Origin: Viridibacterium sediminicola
Lineage (GTDB): Bacteria > Pseudomonadota > Gammaproteobacteria > Burkholderiales > Rhodocyclaceae
Direction: 5' to 3'
Assembly: GCF_039631295.1 (NCBI RefSeq)
Contig: NZ_JBDIVE010000001.1
Location: 496,001 to 560,000, forward strand
DNA length: 64,000 nucleotides
Part shown: piece after piece, positions 43,157 through 50,413 of the stretch
Layout: every line of letters starts with the position of its first letter
Numbering within the stretch: position 1 is the first letter of the stretch
The notes under the pieces: generated by a model
The model's input: the letters and a program-made list of their open reading frames with translations, nothing else
Told to the model about the DNA's origin: nothing
Database searches by the model: none
Translations under genes and position numbers: made by a program

Positions 43157-43894
43157 TCAGAGTTTGTAGCCGCGATGCAGGGCGACAGCGCCTGCAGCGA
43201 GGTTGAAATACTCGGTGCGCGCCAAGCCAGCGTCGGCCAGCATCTGCTTGAGGGTTTCCTGATCCGGGTGCATGCGGATCGACTCGGCGAGGTACTTGTA
43301 GCTCTCGGCGTCACCCGCAACCTTCTGGCCCAGCCAGGGCAGGACCTTGAAGGAGTATAGGTCATAGGCCTTCGAGAGCGGCTCCCAGATCTTCGAGAAC
43401 TCCAGCACCAGCAGACGGCCGCCGGGACGCAGCACACGGCGCATCTCGGCCAGTGCGACATCCTTGTGCGTCATGTTGCGCAGACCGAAAGCGACGGTAA
43501 CGAGGTCGAAATGATTGTCGGGGAAAGGCAGCTTTTCCGCATCGCACTGCGCGACCGGCAGCAGGAAGCCCTTGTCGGTCGTGCGGTCGCGGCCAACGGT
43601 GAGCATCGCATTGTTGATGTCGGTGAGCCACACCTGGCCGGAGCGACCGACTTTCTTGGCGAAGGCCAGCGACAGGTCGGCCGTGCCGCCAGCGATGTCA
43701 AGCACGCGCTCGCCTTCGCGCACATTGGCGATCTGGATCGTGAACGCCTTCCACAGGCGGTGCATGCCGCCCGACATCAGATCGTTCATGATGTCGTACT
43801 TGCTGGCGACGGAGGAAAACACGCCGGCGACGCGACGTGCCTTCTCGGTTTCAGGCACGGTCTCGAAACCAAAGTGGGTGTTGTGCTCGCTCAT
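43157..43894 (-). CDS. ubiE: Ubiquinone/menaquinone methyltransferase UbiE
   Basis: 245 aa SAM-dependent methyltransferase. Family motifs: LDIAGGTADLSLAFA (SAM site), DAEKLPFPDNHFD, and RVLRPGGRLLVLEFSKI. The N terminus THFGFETVPETEKARRVAGV is typical of UbiE. It catalyses the C-methylation of demethylubiquinone precursors. ATG 43894 is preferred; an upstream extension to 43948 lacks similarity. First gene of the ubiE-Tim44-ubiJ set. Confidence 0.96.
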   Translation of the reverse strand: MSEHNTHFGFETVPETEKARRVAGVFSSVASKYDIMNDLMSGGMHRLWKAFTIQIANVREGERVLDIAGGTADLSLAFAKKVGRSGQVWLTDINNAMLTVGRDRTTDKGFLLPVAQCDAEKLPFPDNHFDLVTVAFGLRNMTHKDVALAEMRRVLRPGGRLLVLEFSKIWEPLSKAYDLYSFKVLPWLGQKVAGDAESYKYLAESIRMHPDQETLKQMLADAGLARTEYFNLAAGAVALHRGYKL

Positions 43895-44003
43895 GTGGGC
43901 ATACTCGATTCTGAAGGCGTAGGCGCCTATTCTAGCCGAGCCGGGCAACTTTACAGCGCGGCCCCGGTCCTAAACGATACCTGCCATCAATGAGGAGCAT
44001 GCA

Positions 44004-44312
44004 ATGTCACGCATCGCACTAAGCACACTGCTGGCCTTGCTCGTCGTGAGCAACAGCGCCCAGGCCGACGTCGGCGAAAAAGCTCATGAGGCCAAGGAAG
44101 CCACGGTGGAGGCCGCGAAAAAAACCGGCTCCGCTGTGAGCGAAGCGGCCAGCGCTGCGGTATCCACCGCCAAGGAAGTCGGCCACAAAACCGCCGAGGT
44201 TGCCGTCAAGGTCTATCACGGCGCCAAGAAGGTGACCAAGGAAGCCATCGGCGTGGCGGCCGAGAAAACCAAGGAAGTTGCCGGCAAGGTCGAAGAGTCG
44301 GTCAAGAAATAA
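44004..44312 (+). CDS. Small exported LEA-like amphipathic protein
   Basis: 102 aa with a signal peptide (LLALLVVSNSAQA|D). The mature part is a repetitive Lys/Ala/Glu/Val chain (for example AKEVGHKTAEVAVKVYHGAK), with about 11-residue periodicity, like group-3 LEA or apolipoprotein-type amphipathic helices. No Cys. It diverges from ubiE and ends at a strong hairpin. The function is unknown: a periplasmic stress or desiccation protein is possible. AGGAG is the Shine-Dalgarno. Confidence 0.75.
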   Translation: MSRIALSTLLALLVVSNSAQADVGEKAHEAKEATVEAAKKTGSAVSEAASAAVSTAKEVGHKTAEVAVKVYHGAKKVTKEAIGVAAEKTKEVAGKVEESVKK

Positions 44313-44317
44313 GGCTG

Positions 44318-44353
44318 ACGCACCGTCCTCGATCACTCCGGCGGACGGTGCGT
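44318..44353. terminator. Hairpin between the LEA-like gene and pta
   Basis: Perfect 11-bp arms (44318-44328 with 44343-44353) around a 14-nt loop, between two convergent stop codons. No clear T run on either side, so it may act as a bidirectional barrier. Confidence 0.6.
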
Positions 44354-44368
44354 TGCCAAACTCTTGGC

Positions 44369-46414
44369 TCAGGCCTTCATGGCGTCGGCCTGGATCGCGG
44401 TCAGTGCAATGGTGAACACGATGTCGTCGACCAGTGCGCCACGCGAGAGATCATTGACCGGCTTGCGCAGGCCTTGCAGCATCGGACCGACGGAGACCAC
44501 GTTGGCACTGCGCTGCACCGCCTTGTAGGTGGTGTTGCCGGTGTTCAGATCGGGGAACACAAAGACCGTGGCCTGGCCTGCGACCTTGGAGCCGGGCGCT
44601 TTTTGCTGGCCGACTTCCATCACCGATGCGGCGTCGTACTGCAGCGGGCCGTCGAGCAGCAGCTCGGGCGCCTTTTCCTTGGCAATCGCCGTGGCTTCAG
44701 CAACCTTGACCACGTCAGCGCCCGCACCGGAAGTGCCGGTCGAGTAGCTGATCATCGCCACGCGCGGTTCGACGCCGAAGGCTTTGGCAGAATGCGCGCT
44801 TTGCAGGGCGATCTCGGCCAGCTCGGCGGCGGTCGGATCGGGGTTGATCGCGCAGTCGCCATAGACCAGCACTTGATCAGGCATCAGCATGAAGAACACC
44901 GATGAGACGATGCTCGAACCCGGCGCCGTCTTGATCAGCTGCAGCGCGGGACGCACGGTATTGGCCGTGGTGTGCACCGCACCCGAAACCAGACCATCGA
45001 CGTCGTCCTGCGCCAGCATCATGGTGCCGAGCACCACGGTGTCCTGCAGCTGCTCACGCGCCTGACCGGGAGTGAGGCCCTTGCTCTTGCGCAGGTTAAC
45101 CATCGGCTCGATATAGTTCTCGCGCACCGCATCCGGCTCGATGATTTCGAGGCCGGCAGGCAGGCTCACGCCTTGCGCCTTGGCGACAGCCTCGATGGCG
45201 TCGCGTTTGCCCAGCAGCACGCAGCGAGCAATGCCTTTCTCGGTACAGATGGCGGCCGCGCGGATGGTACGGGGCTCGTCGCCCTCGGGCAGCACGATGC
45301 GCTTGTTGGCCGCGCGTGCTTTCTGGATCAGCTTGTAACGGAAAGCGGGCGGCGACATGCGCGTCGACGCGGGCACCTTGACGCTGGCCATCATCACTTC
45401 CGTGGTGATGCCTTCGGCCACGGCCTGCAGCACAGCCGACATGCGATCGAGGTCGTCCTCGGCCACGGCGGCCGGAATGCGGCTGATATTGGTGGCGGTG
45501 ACGAAGGTATCGGTATCCACGCGCAGGATCGGCAAACCATTATCGAACGCACGTGCGGCCAGTTCCAGGATGCGCGGATCGATTTCGGTGGAATGGGTCA
45601 GTACCAGACCGGCCAGCTCGACGCCCTTGCTGGCGGCCAGCGCCGTGGCGAGCATCACGTCGTTGCGATCGCCGGAGCTGATGATCAGCGCACAGGCGCG
45701 CAGACGTTCAAGCAGTTCGACGGCGGAACGGCCGGCGACCACGGTTTCACGCACGCGGCGGGTGGCCATCTCGCCTTCGACCAGCACTTGCGCGCCGAGG
45801 TGACGCACGATGTCCAGGGTCCGCGGCGCCAGCAAGGCCGGGTCATGCTTGACCACACCCCACAGCGGCACTTCACCGAGCGCCTGGCGGGCACGCGCCT
45901 GATCGAAATCGGGCAGCGCCTTGTTGAGAATGGCGCCACCGATATGGCAGCCGACTTGTTCGAGGCGGTGGGCGGTCTGCACCACCTGCTCCAGCACATC
46001 GCTCTCCTGCGCGTTGGCGACGAGGATCAGCTCGCCCTGCAGGCTGCGCACCACTTCAGCATTGATACGCGGCGTAAAAGGGTGGCTGGCATCGGTGTGC
46101 AAGCCTTCGACGACCAGCACATCATTGCCGTCTGCGGCGCGCAGACAGAGGCTGACGATTTCTTCGAGCAGCTCCGGCTCGCGCCCTGCGGCGAGACGTT
46201 CGGAGGCTTGTTCCAGGGTCAGCGCGGCGGGCACATCGATACGACAGATCTCGCGTGCGAAATGCACCGAGCGCTCGTTGTCCGAATCGTCCTGTGCCAA
46301 AGGCTTGACGAAACCTACGCGCAGGCCCTCGCGCTGCAGCGCAAGCACCACGCCCAGCGCAACCGAGGTCAAGCCAACATTCTGGCGGGTAGGGGTAAGA
46401 CAAAAAATCTGCAT
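44369..46414 (-). CDS. pta: Phosphate acetyltransferase
   Basis: 681-aa Pta of the long type: N-terminal P-loop-like DRTGG half (about 1-350, starting QIFCLTPTRQNVGLTSVALG) and a C-terminal PTA_PTB catalytic half. The catalytic block has MLAQDDVDGLVSGAVHTTAN and VYGDCAINPDPTAAELAEIA. It makes acetyl-CoA from acetyl phosphate (and back), in central acetate metabolism. ackA is not in the window. ATG 46414 begins the family match. It ends convergently with the LEA-like gene. Confidence 0.95.
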   Translation of the reverse strand: MQIFCLTPTRQNVGLTSVALGVVLALQREGLRVGFVKPLAQDDSDNERSVHFAREICRIDVPAALTLEQASERLAAGREPELLEEIVSLCLRAADGNDVLVVEGLHTDASHPFTPRINAEVVRSLQGELILVANAQESDVLEQVVQTAHRLEQVGCHIGGAILNKALPDFDQARARQALGEVPLWGVVKHDPALLAPRTLDIVRHLGAQVLVEGEMATRRVRETVVAGRSAVELLERLRACALIISSGDRNDVMLATALAASKGVELAGLVLTHSTEIDPRILELAARAFDNGLPILRVDTDTFVTATNISRIPAAVAEDDLDRMSAVLQAVAEGITTEVMMASVKVPASTRMSPPAFRYKLIQKARAANKRIVLPEGDEPRTIRAAAICTEKGIARCVLLGKRDAIEAVAKAQGVSLPAGLEIIEPDAVRENYIEPMVNLRKSKGLTPGQAREQLQDTVVLGTMMLAQDDVDGLVSGAVHTTANTVRPALQLIKTAPGSSIVSSVFFMLMPDQVLVYGDCAINPDPTAAELAEIALQSAHSAKAFGVEPRVAMISYSTGTSGAGADVVKVAEATAIAKEKAPELLLDGPLQYDAASVMEVGQQKAPGSKVAGQATVFVFPDLNTGNTTYKAVQRSANVVSVGPMLQGLRKPVNDLSRGALVDDIVFTIALTAIQADAMKA

Positions 46415-46721
46415 GATTCCGGGCCCTTCTGAGAGCGCCCAAAGGGCGCGGGAAAACGCGGGTAAACGCTTATGCCATCGCATGCTAGCCGCTCTTGCTG
46501 CACCTGCGTAAAGAGAGTGGCAATCATTTGATCTTAGCCAGATTAACGGCCACTATCGATCCGACTGCAATCGAATGCCGTCGGCAATCGCCCTACATGC
46601 ACCAAAGCGATATGCGCGGTATGTGCCTGGCGCAGCTGCGCCAACTGGCGATGTCGGTAACAATCGGCCTGCAGCAGCCTTGTCCACGCCCTCACCGAGA
46701 CCTCCGCGCAGACGCCAGCCC
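46415..46721. other. 307-bp divergent region between pta and the spermidine synthase-like gene
   Basis: No gene is credible. It contains a 6-bp stem gcgccc-aaa-gggcgc (46435-46449) and a near-perfect tandem repeat CGCGGGAAAA / CGCGGGTAAA (46447-46466) just upstream of pta, which might be regulatory. A possible promoter TTGATC-N17-CACTAT near 46530 is weak. Confidence 0.4.
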
Positions 46722-48758
46722 ATGACCACTGCAAGCTCGAAATTCGTCTTCGCTGGCACCATCTTCACCAGCGCCTTCGCCCTGTTCCTGGTCCAACCCA
46801 TCATCGCCAAGCAGATCCTGCCCTGGTTTGGCGGCTCGGCCGCCGTGTGGGCAATCTGCATGGTGTTCTTCCAGATCGTATTGCTGGCCGGTTACGCTTA
46901 TGCGGACGCGCTCACCCAGCGCCTCGCGCCGCGCTGGCAGGTGCTGCTGCACGGCCTGCTGCTGGCCGCCAGCCTCACTTTCCTGCCGATCATCGCCGCG
47001 GCGCACTGGAAGCCTGGCGGCGATGAAGATCCGACCTGGCTGATCATCCGCCTGCTGCTGGGCACTATCGGCCTGCCTTATTTCATGTTGTCGACAACCG
47101 GTCCGCTGATCCAGGCCTGGGTGTCGCGCAGCCTGATCGGCAGCCATGTCTATCGTTACTTCTCGCTGTCCAACCTGGCCTCGCTGATCGCGCTGATCTG
47201 CTACCCCTTCCTGATCGAGCGCCACAGCGCCCTGCTCGCCCAGGCCTGGGGCTGGTCCCTCGCCTATGCCGCCTTCGCCGTGCTCTGCGCGGCCTCCGCC
47301 ATCTATTTCCTGCGCAACGACCACCAGCTGCCACCGCCCGCGCACCAGCGCGAGCATGTCGCAGAAGGTGACTGGGACCCGCGCCTGCGCGACTACCTGC
47401 TGTGGCTGGCCCCGGCAGCCTTGGGCTCCTGGTTGCTACTGGCGATCACCAATCACATCACGCAGAACGTCGCCGCGATTCCCTTCCTGTGGCTACTGCC
47501 GCTGACGCTCTACCTGCTGAGCTTCGTGCTCTGCTTCGAGAGTGACCGCTGGTACCGCCGCGCACTGTTCCTGCCCGCCGCCGCGATCCTGCTCGCGCTA
47601 TGCGCCTATGGTCTGCAGGATGGCAGCGTAGGACGTGATATCCGCGTCGCCATCCCGCTGTACGCTGGCGGCCTGTTTTTCTTCTGCATGTTCCTGCATG
47701 GCGAGCTGGCCCGGCTGCGCCCCGGCCCGCGTCACCTGACGCGCTTCTACCTGATGGTCTCGCTCGGCGGCGCGCTGGGTGGTATCAGCGTCGGCCTGAT
47801 CGCGCCGCGCGTGCTGCCGGCGTATTACGAACTAGGCATCGGCTGCGTGCTGTGCGCCCTGCTCGCCGTGCTGGTGTTGAAAGACAGCCTTTTGCCACGC
47901 ATCGTCGCGGCCTTGCTGGCGCTGTGCTGCGCCTGGTTCCTGTATCTGCAGATTGATGACGACTTCACCGGCAGCCGCCGCATCGCGCGCAACTTCTACG
48001 GCACCCTGATCACCCTCGACGCGCATCGCGACAATCCGCTCGATGATGTGCGCCAGCTCTACCATGGCTCGATCAAGCATGGCGAGCAGTTCCTCGCCGC
48101 TGCGCGCCGCCGCGAACCCACCGCTTACTACGGACCCAGCGCCGGCGTCGGCCTGGCCATCGCCAATACTGATCCGCAGCACAAGAAAGTCGGCGTGATC
48201 GGACTGGGCGCCGGCACCCTCGCCGTCTATGGGCAACCCGGTGACACCTATCGCATGTACGAGCTCAACCCGGATGTCATCGCGCTGGCGCAAAGCGAGT
48301 TCAGTTTCATGGCCGACAGCCGCGCCCACATCGACACCGTACTCGGCGATGCACGCCTCTCACTGGAACGCGAGGCGCCGCAAAACTTCGACGTGCTGGC
48401 CGTCGACGCCTTCTCCGGCGACTCGATTCCGGTGCACCTGATCACCACCCAGGCGATGGATGTCTATCTGCGCCACATGAAACCCGATGGCATCATCGCC
48501 TTCCATGTCACCAACCGCTTCCTGCGCCTGGCGCCGGTGCTGGCCAATATCGCCGCCGCCAAGGGCCTCGGCGTCGCGCTGATTCACGATGAGAACGACA
48601 ACCCGGCCCTGCGCAATACCGACTGGGTGCTGGTGACGCGCGATCCGGCCGTCCTGCAGCGCGAGGTCTTCAGCAAGGCGAGCAGCCCGATCCAGCCGAT
48701 CACAGGGCTGGGCGTGTGGAGCGATGATTTCAACAACCTGTTCCAGGTCTTGAAGTAA
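46722..48758 (+). CDS. Membrane-fused spermidine synthase-like protein
   Basis: 678 aa. The N-terminal ~440 residues contain 11-12 hydrophobic segments (for example FTSAFALFLVQPIIAKQILP), and the C-terminal ~200 residues are a spermidine synthase-type Rossmann domain (VIGLGAGTLAVYGQPGD, MYELNPDVIALAQ, VLGDARLSLERE, AVDAFSGDSIPVHLIT). Such fused proteins are annotated as spermidine synthase-like in many proteobacteria; real polyamine synthesis is unproved. ATG 46722 is the likely start, although the Shine-Dalgarno is poor. Pta, ornithine and arginine genes are absent nearby. Confidence 0.85.
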   Translation: MTTASSKFVFAGTIFTSAFALFLVQPIIAKQILPWFGGSAAVWAICMVFFQIVLLAGYAYADALTQRLAPRWQVLLHGLLLAASLTFLPIIAAAHWKPGGDEDPTWLIIRLLLGTIGLPYFMLSTTGPLIQAWVSRSLIGSHVYRYFSLSNLASLIALICYPFLIERHSALLAQAWGWSLAYAAFAVLCAASAIYFLRNDHQLPPPAHQREHVAEGDWDPRLRDYLLWLAPAALGSWLLLAITNHITQNVAAIPFLWLLPLTLYLLSFVLCFESDRWYRRALFLPAAAILLALCAYGLQDGSVGRDIRVAIPLYAGGLFFFCMFLHGELARLRPGPRHLTRFYLMVSLGGALGGISVGLIAPRVLPAYYELGIGCVLCALLAVLVLKDSLLPRIVAALLALCCAWFLYLQIDDDFTGSRRIARNFYGTLITLDAHRDNPLDDVRQLYHGSIKHGEQFLAAARRREPTAYYGPSAGVGLAIANTDPQHKKVGVIGLGAGTLAVYGQPGDTYRMYELNPDVIALAQSEFSFMADSRAHIDTVLGDARLSLEREAPQNFDVLAVDAFSGDSIPVHLITTQAMDVYLRHMKPDGIIAFHVTNRFLRLAPVLANIAAAKGLGVALIHDENDNPALRNTDWVLVTRDPAVLQREVFSKASSPIQPITGLGVWSDDFNNLFQVLK

Positions 48759-48792
48759 TCAGCACCACAGCGCCCCAACCCGCAGACTGTTT

Positions 48793-49446
48793 TTACCTAG
48801 AAGGACGCCCGGTCTTGATGCGTTCGACAGCGTCAAGCGCCTTGAGCAGGCTACGGTCACTCATCGCCGACAACGCAGCCAGACCCGCACGCAGCAACTC
48901 GCTCTTCTTGATTTCACGGCCGGTCGCCAAGGCACGCAGCTTGAGCGCATTGATCAGCTCGTAATCGGCCTCGGGAAAAGTGAAGCTGTCACGAACCAGC
49001 TTGGGCGCCTTGGACACCGGTGCTTTCACTTCCTGCTTCTTGGCCTTGCTCGGCTTGGCGGGCTTGGCAGCAACGACTTCTGCCTTGCTTGCCGACTTCT
49101 TGGCAGCTTTCGGCTCCGCCTTGGCTTTCACCGCCGGAACCGCTTTGGCGGCCGGCTTGGTCGCGCGCTTGGCAGCGGGCTTGGCGACGGCGTCGACGAC
49201 CGGCGCCTCGGCAAGCACGGCAGGCTTGCTGGCAACGACGGCTTTCTTGGCGGCGGGCTTCACCGTCTTGCTGGCAGGTGCCGGCTTGGCTGGCGTTGCC
49301 GGCTCAGCCACTTTGGCCTTGGTCACTGCCGGCTTGGCGGGTTTGCTCGGTTTGCTGGCCTTGGGCGCAGCTTGCGCGGGCGCAGTCGGCTCGACGACAA
49401 GCTCTGGTGAAGTAGCTTGCTCCGGAGTGGGAGTCGTATTGGTCAT
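48793..49446 (-). CDS. Lys/Ala/Pro-rich histone H1-like protein with a compact C-terminal domain
   Basis: 217 aa. Residues about 1-145 are low-complexity Lys/Ala/Pro/Val (for example KPAAKKAVVASKPAV), resembling histone H1-type proteins such as AlgP. The C-terminal ~70 residues (FTFPEADYELINALKLRALA, KKSELLRAGLAALSAM, KTGRPSR) look like a ribbon-helix-helix DNA-binding or dimerisation unit. It is divergent from an orphan parA gene over a 75-bp gap that carries tandem GTATAAACC repeats, the likely operator. Probably a DNA-binding adaptor for the ParA protein or its repressor. Confidence 0.7.
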   Translation of the reverse strand: MTNTTPTPEQATSPELVVEPTAPAQAAPKASKPSKPAKPAVTKAKVAEPATPAKPAPASKTVKPAAKKAVVASKPAVLAEAPVVDAVAKPAAKRATKPAAKAVPAVKAKAEPKAAKKSASKAEVVAAKPAKPSKAKKQEVKAPVSKAPKLVRDSFTFPEADYELINALKLRALATGREIKKSELLRAGLAALSAMSDRSLLKALDAVERIKTGRPSR

Positions 49447-49472
49447 GACATTTATCCTTTGTGTTTTTAATG

Positions 49473-49490
49473 GTATAAACCGTATAAACC
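49473..49490. promoter_or_regulatory. Tandem 9-bp repeat in the parA / H1-like divergent promoter
   Basis: GTATAAACC occurs twice back to back (49473-49481 and 49482-49490) with no spacer. The arrangement suits binding of ribbon-helix-helix dimers. It lies within the 75-bp gap between the two divergent starts. Confidence 0.7.
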
Positions 49491-49521
49491 ATTTCAACAA
49501 AAAAATCTACAAAGGAAGCCG

Positions 49522-50196
49522 ATGCGCAAGATCATGGTCGCCAATCCCAAAGGCGGCAGCGGCAAATCCAGCCTCGCGATTCATCTGGCCAGCTGGTTTG
49601 CGCAGAACGGAAATCCGGTTTGTCTGGGCGATCTGGACCGCCAGCAATCGAGTCGTCAGTGGCTTGCGCAAAGACCTCTCTCACTCCGCCCGATCAAGCC
49701 TTGGGATATTGACGAAACCCTGCAAGAGCCCGCACCTGCAGGCTGCGCCATCGCCATCATCGACACCCCTGCCGGACTGCATGGCAAATCACTCAAGCGC
49801 TTGCTGGCCGAGGTCGACCGCGTTGTCGTGCCGGTCACACCTTCGCGTTTCGACATGCTCGCCAGTAGCGATTTCTTCGACGAACTCGCGCAGATCAAGG
49901 CCGTACGCAAGGAGCGCGTCGGTGTGGCCATTGTTGGTATGCGCGTAGATTTGCGCACGCAGGCTTCGCAACAACTGCTTGAGTTTCTGCAGCAATTCGA
50001 GCTACCACTGGTGACATGCATTCGCCATGCACAGCGTTACGTGCAAGCTGTTGAATCCGGCAGCACCCTGTTCGACAGTAATGAAACGGCAGCACAAGAC
50101 AGACGGCAATGGCAACCCTTGCTGGAGTGGCTGCAAAAGCCTTGCAGCACCGCGCAGCGCCTTGCAACGCCCGAGATCAGACGCGTGCAGCGCTAA
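49522..50196 (+). CDS. Orphan ParA/MinD-family ATPase
   Basis: 224 aa. Deviant Walker A KGGSGKSS (residues 10-17) with the signature Lys10 of ParA proteins, a switch motif IIDTPAGLHG, and a plain ATPase fold with no N-terminal HTH. No parB or partition-like gene follows. ParA proteins of this short type position cargo on the nucleoid; the H1-like divergent partner may be its adaptor. ATG 49522 with AAAGGAAG Shine-Dalgarno. The stop is 4 bp from the DUF3820 stop, convergent. Confidence 0.92.
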   Translation: MRKIMVANPKGGSGKSSLAIHLASWFAQNGNPVCLGDLDRQQSSRQWLAQRPLSLRPIKPWDIDETLQEPAPAGCAIAIIDTPAGLHGKSLKRLLAEVDRVVVPVTPSRFDMLASSDFFDELAQIKAVRKERVGVAIVGMRVDLRTQASQQLLEFLQQFELPLVTCIRHAQRYVQAVESGSTLFDSNETAAQDRRQWQPLLEWLQKPCSTAQRLATPEIRRVQR

Positions 50197-50200
50197 GGTA

Positions 50201-50413
50201 TCAAGGCCGACGCAAAGGCTGTAGCAGACCCTTTAGATTGTTGTGATCCAGCTCGTACATCAGCGTCAGCAGCCGGCCGATCTCGCCTTTCGGAAAGCCC
50301 TCGCGCGCAAACCAGCCAAGATAATTGGCAGGTAGGTCAGCGATGATCACACCCTTGTGCTTGCCAAAGGGCATCTGCCGCACCAGCAGCAATTCAAGGT
50401 CTTGCGGATTCAT
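50201..50413 (-). CDS. DUF3820 small protein
   Basis: 70 aa with the DUF3820 consensus (MPFGKHKGVIIADLPANYLG and WFAREGFPKGEIGRLLTLMY). Members are small and uncharacterised, often next to replication or repair genes in other bacteria. Its ATG (50413) lies inside the end of the radical SAM gene, and it overlaps that gene by 20 bp, so the two are co-transcribed on the minus strand. It converges on parA. Function unknown. Confidence 0.85.
   Translation of the reverse strand: MNPQDLELLLVRQMPFGKHKGVIIADLPANYLGWFAREGFPKGEIGRLLTLMYELDHNNLKGLLQPLRRP

Noticed and set aside
44972..46432. 486-codon plus-strand ORF over pta
   Set aside because: Antisense to pta; composition is of the mirror-frame kind.
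49522..50196. Plasmid-type partition operon (parAB)
   Set aside because: No ParB-like gene follows the ParA gene and all neighbours look chromosomal; called an orphan ParA instead.
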